Positions 38,864-40,714 of a DNA stretch of 40,714 bases are shown here, one piece after another; positions within the stretch are counted from its first letter, which is position 1; every line of letters begins with the position of its first letter. Source of the DNA: Bacteroidetes bacterium QS_8_68_28 (lineage in GTDB: Bacteria > Bacteroidota > Rhodothermia > Rhodothermales > Salinibacteraceae); assembly GCA_003022485.1 (NCBI GenBank), contig PXTS01000057.1:1-40714 (forward strand). Direction: 5' to 3'. The translations under genes and the position numbers were made by a program. A model generated the notes under the pieces. That model worked only from the letters and a program-made list of their open reading frames with translations, searched no databases and was not told the DNA's origin.

Positions 38864-39697
38864 TCACTCACTTTCGGCCAGCTCTTTCGAGCGCTCGGTG
38901 GCGGTGGCGACGGCGTCGATGAGAGTGGTGCGCAGGCCATGATCCTCCAGTTCGGCCACGGCGGCAATGGCGGTGCCGCCGGGCGTGGTCACTTCGTCGC
39001 GCAAGAGGGCCGGGTGCTTCTCGGTTTCGACGGCCAGCACCGAGGCCCCGTAGACCGTCTGCGCGGCCAGGCGCGCGGCGGCGCGGCGCGGGAGGCCCTG
39101 CTTGACGCCCGCGTCGGTGAGCGCTTCGATGAACATGTAGACGTAGGCCGGCCCGCTGCCGGAGAGGCCCGTCACCGCGTCCATCAGGTGTTCCTCGACG
39201 ACCTCCGCCGCGCCGACGGCCTCGAAGATGCGCCGCGCCACGGCCAGGTCGCCCTCGCCCGCGAAGCGCCCAGCGGCCAGCGCGGTCGCGCCCTCGTCCA
39301 CGAGCGCTGGCGTGTTGGGCATGGCCCGCACGACGGGCAGCTCCTTGCCGAAGGCCGCCTGGAGGCCGCCGGTCGTGCGACCGGCCAGGACCGAAATGAC
39401 GAGCGCGTCCGCGTCGGTTCCCTTTCGGATCTCCTCGATCACGTCGTCGGCGCTCTGCGGCTTGACGGCGAGAATCACGACGCTCGCGGCCCGCGCGGCC
39501 TCGGCGTTGTCCGTCGTCGTGCGGAGGCCGGGAAACTCCTCGGCCAGCGCCTGGAGGGCGTCTTCGCTGCGCCGCGTGGCCCAGACGCGCTCCGGCTCGA
39601 TGAGCGCGTCGCCGGCGAGCATCCCGCCGACGAGGGCGCGCCCGATGTTGCCCGCTCCGATCACGGCAACGGTCTGGTCGGTGAGGTCCGTAGGCAA
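38864..39697 (-). CDS. proC: Pyrroline-5-carboxylate reductase
   Basis: 277 aa from TTG 39697 (LPTDLTDQTVAVIGAGNIGR). It reduces P5C to proline with NAD(P)H. Visible: Rossmann motif VAVIGAGNIGRALVGGMLAG, ILAVKPQSADDV, VISVLAGRTT, VRAMPNTPALVDEGATAL, the ProC signature region GLSGSGPAYVYMFIEALTDAG, and VTTPGGTAIAAVAELEDHGLR. Length is normal. The TTG sits in the last unit of a five-unit heptad array, and no ATG or GTG is better placed. It is inserted between hisB (90 nt upstream) and hisH, which is unusual for a his cluster. Confidence 0.95.
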   Translation of the reverse strand: MPTDLTDQTVAVIGAGNIGRALVGGMLAGDALIEPERVWATRRSEDALQALAEEFPGLRTTTDNAEAARAASVVILAVKPQSADDVIEEIRKGTDADALVISVLAGRTTGGLQAAFGKELPVVRAMPNTPALVDEGATALAAGRFAGEGDLAVARRIFEAVGAAEVVEEHLMDAVTGLSGSGPAYVYMFIEALTDAGVKQGLPRRAAARLAAQTVYGASVLAVETEKHPALLRDEVTTPGGTAIAAVAELEDHGLRTTLIDAVATATERSKELAESE

Positions 39698-39725
39698 GAG
39701 GGAAGGGGGAATGGGGAAGAGGGAA
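39691..39725 (-). repeat. Five-unit heptanucleotide array containing the proC TTG start
   Basis: Plus-strand units taggcaa, gagggaa, gggggaa, tggggaa and gagggaa. The proC start (caa at 39695-39697) is inside the first unit. On the proC strand it is ttccctc-like and nearly G-free. Confidence 0.9.
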
Positions 39726-39787
39726 GCAACGCGCTGCGGGAACGTATCGTAGGGGCGCGGTACATCGCGCCTTTTCTGCGCCTGCGC

Positions 39788-40432
39788 TCACAGCACGCCT
39801 TTCGTCGAGGGCGTGCGGTCGCCGTCGGGGTCGCGCCGCGTGGCCGCTCGCAGCGCGCGGGCCCCCGCCTTGAAGAGCGCCTCTACCTGGTGATGCGCGT
39901 TGTCGCCCTTCAGCAGGTCCAGGTGCAGCGTCAGCCCGGCGTGTTCGGCCACCGAGCGCCAGAAGTGCCGCGTCATTTCCGTAGAGAGGTCGCCAGTGCG
40001 CTCGCGTGAAAAATCCGCCTCGAAGGCCAGGTAGAAGCGCCCCGAGAGGTCCACCGCCGCGCGGGCGAGCGCCTCGTCCATCGGCACGCAGGCGTGGCCG
40101 TAGCGCGCCACGTAGTCTTTCTCGCCGAGGGCCTGCCCGAGCGCCTGCCCCAGCGCGATGCCTACGTCTTCGACGGTGTGGTGGTCGCCGGTTTCTAAGT
40201 CGCCGTCGCAGCGCACCGCCAGCGCGAAGCCGCCGTGGCGTGCGAAGGCGTCGAGCATGTGGTCGAAAAAGCCGACGCCCGTGTCGCAGTCGGTGCCGGG
40301 CGCGGGGCCGCCGCCATCGCCGGGGTCCAGCGCCAGGCGCACGGTCACGTCCGTCTCGCCGGTGGTGCGGCGGACTTCGGCCGTGCGCGGTTCAAGGACG
40401 GCGGTCGACGTGTCGGGAGAAGCGTCGGGCAT
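39788..40432 (-). CDS. hisB: Imidazoleglycerol-phosphate dehydratase
   Basis: 214 aa from ATG 40432 (MPDASPDTSTAV); a GTG two codons upstream (40438) is possible. Mn-dependent dehydration of IGP to imidazole acetol phosphate. Visible: GVGFFDHMLDAFARHGGF, the metal-binding GDHHTVEDVGIALGQALG, ALARAAVDLSGR, and the second His cluster GDNAHHQVEALFKAGARAL. It is the stand-alone dehydratase, without the N-terminal histidinol-phosphatase of enterobacterial HisB. About 15 extra N-terminal residues precede the domain. It is first of the his genes here; hisG, hisD and hisC do not lie upstream, where a metG fragment is found instead. Confidence 0.96.
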   Translation of the reverse strand: MPDASPDTSTAVLEPRTAEVRRTTGETDVTVRLALDPGDGGGPAPGTDCDTGVGFFDHMLDAFARHGGFALAVRCDGDLETGDHHTVEDVGIALGQALGQALGEKDYVARYGHACVPMDEALARAAVDLSGRFYLAFEADFSRERTGDLSTEMTRHFWRSVAEHAGLTLHLDLLKGDNAHHQVEALFKAGARALRAATRRDPDGDRTPSTKGVL

Positions 40433-40493
40433 GGGCACATTTTCTGTAAACGGAGGGCCGCCCGTGTCAACTGGCGGCGGCGGGCGCTATACT

Positions 40494-40714
40494 TTGATCC
40501 ACCCTACCCTGCGTTTGTTCGCCGCCCCCGAGATTTTGTTCGCCAAAATCGAAGACGACGCCATCCAGCAGCAAATGAGCAAGCTCGAAACAAGCGACGA
40601 CGCTGCCTCCGAAGAAGAATCCGCCGAGGAGGCCGGCTACGCGCCGCTCAAGGACGAGATCACGTTTGACGACTTCCAGCAGATGGACTTGCGCACAGGC
40701 CGCGTCACCGAGGC
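40494..40714 (+). CDS. Methionyl-tRNA synthetase C-terminal tRNA-binding region, cut off from its catalytic part (3' partial)
   Basis: The frame runs to the window end. From about 40527 it reads APEILFAKIEDDAIQQQMSK, the segment that joins the anticodon-binding domain of MetG to its C-terminal dimerisation/tRNA-binding domain. An acidic linker (SDDAASEEESAEEAGYAPL) and EITFDDFQQMDLRTGRVTE, the start of the EMAP/Trbp111-type OB fold, follow. The catalytic domain that should precede is absent: 56 nt upstream of 40494 lies the divergent hisB start. Possible starts are TTG 40494, TTG 40515 or ATG 40575. It may be a separate beta-subunit gene, a truncated metG or a rearrangement junction. Confidence 0.65.
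   Translation, partial: MIHPTLRLFAAPEILFAKIEDDAIQQQMSKLETSDDAASEEESAEEAGYAPLKDEITFDDFQQMDLRTGRVTE

Overview
This is a high-GC chromosomal window that looks like the Rhodothermales/Salinibacter side of the Bacteroidota (Rhodothermota). The evidence is a PorX-type regulator of the type IX secretion system, a DUF3078 protein, a Bacteroidota-style RpoN, start codons without Shine-Dalgarno sequences but with C-rich leaders, and a candidate TTG-N20-TAAGTTTA promoter. I see no tRNA, rRNA, CRISPR array, phage module or intact insertion sequence. The assignment is inferred from gene families, not from a marker gene.

Layout. 1-4443 is the 3' part of a large hybrid histidine kinase that opens with four 276-bp HAMP-like repeats. 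4522-10478 carries a pentapeptide-repeat membrane protein, a small Gln/Gly-rich membrane protein, a membrane-anchored flavin disulfide reductase relative that lacks one redox cysteine, a DUF2237 protein and a MurG/UGT-like glycosyltransferase. 10509-14038 (minus) reads porX-tsaE-folC. It is followed by an O-methyltransferase, accC, a CbpA-type DnaJ, a phytoene-desaturase-like oxidoreductase and a frameshifted acyl-CoA dehydrogenase. 22436-25928 (minus) holds two GT4 glycosyltransferases and a short-chain dehydrogenase. ruvB and rpoN are divergent. A DUF3078 gene lies in three frames. 30872-33909 is a compact three-gene set: a class V aminotransferase, HMG-CoA lyase and a Coa1-like protein. 34335-35618 is ahcY with a long, foldable leader. 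35883-40438 (minus) is a histidine cluster, hisB-(proC)-hisH-hisA-hisF, ending in a small membrane protein where hisIE often lies. The window closes on a C-terminal piece of metG.

How the genes connect. The his genes make imidazole glycerol phosphate and process it further, with proC (proline) inserted among them. porX links to type IX secretion, and tsaE/folC to t6A tRNA modification and folate. The acyl-CoA dehydrogenase, HMG-CoA lyase and biotin carboxylase fit acyl-CoA and branched-chain metabolism but are not contiguous.

The most unusual signal is not a gene. Short arrays with a 7- or 8-nt period sit directly on the edges of coding regions, often containing the start or stop codon itself. 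Thirteen are clear. On the gene's own strand they are G-poor at starts and C-poor after stops. A second theme is broken reading frames: acyl-CoA dehydrogenase, DUF3078, a DoxX-like remnant, an unidentified remnant near 19.9 kb and the metG fragment. These point either to recent gene decay or to indel errors in the assembly.
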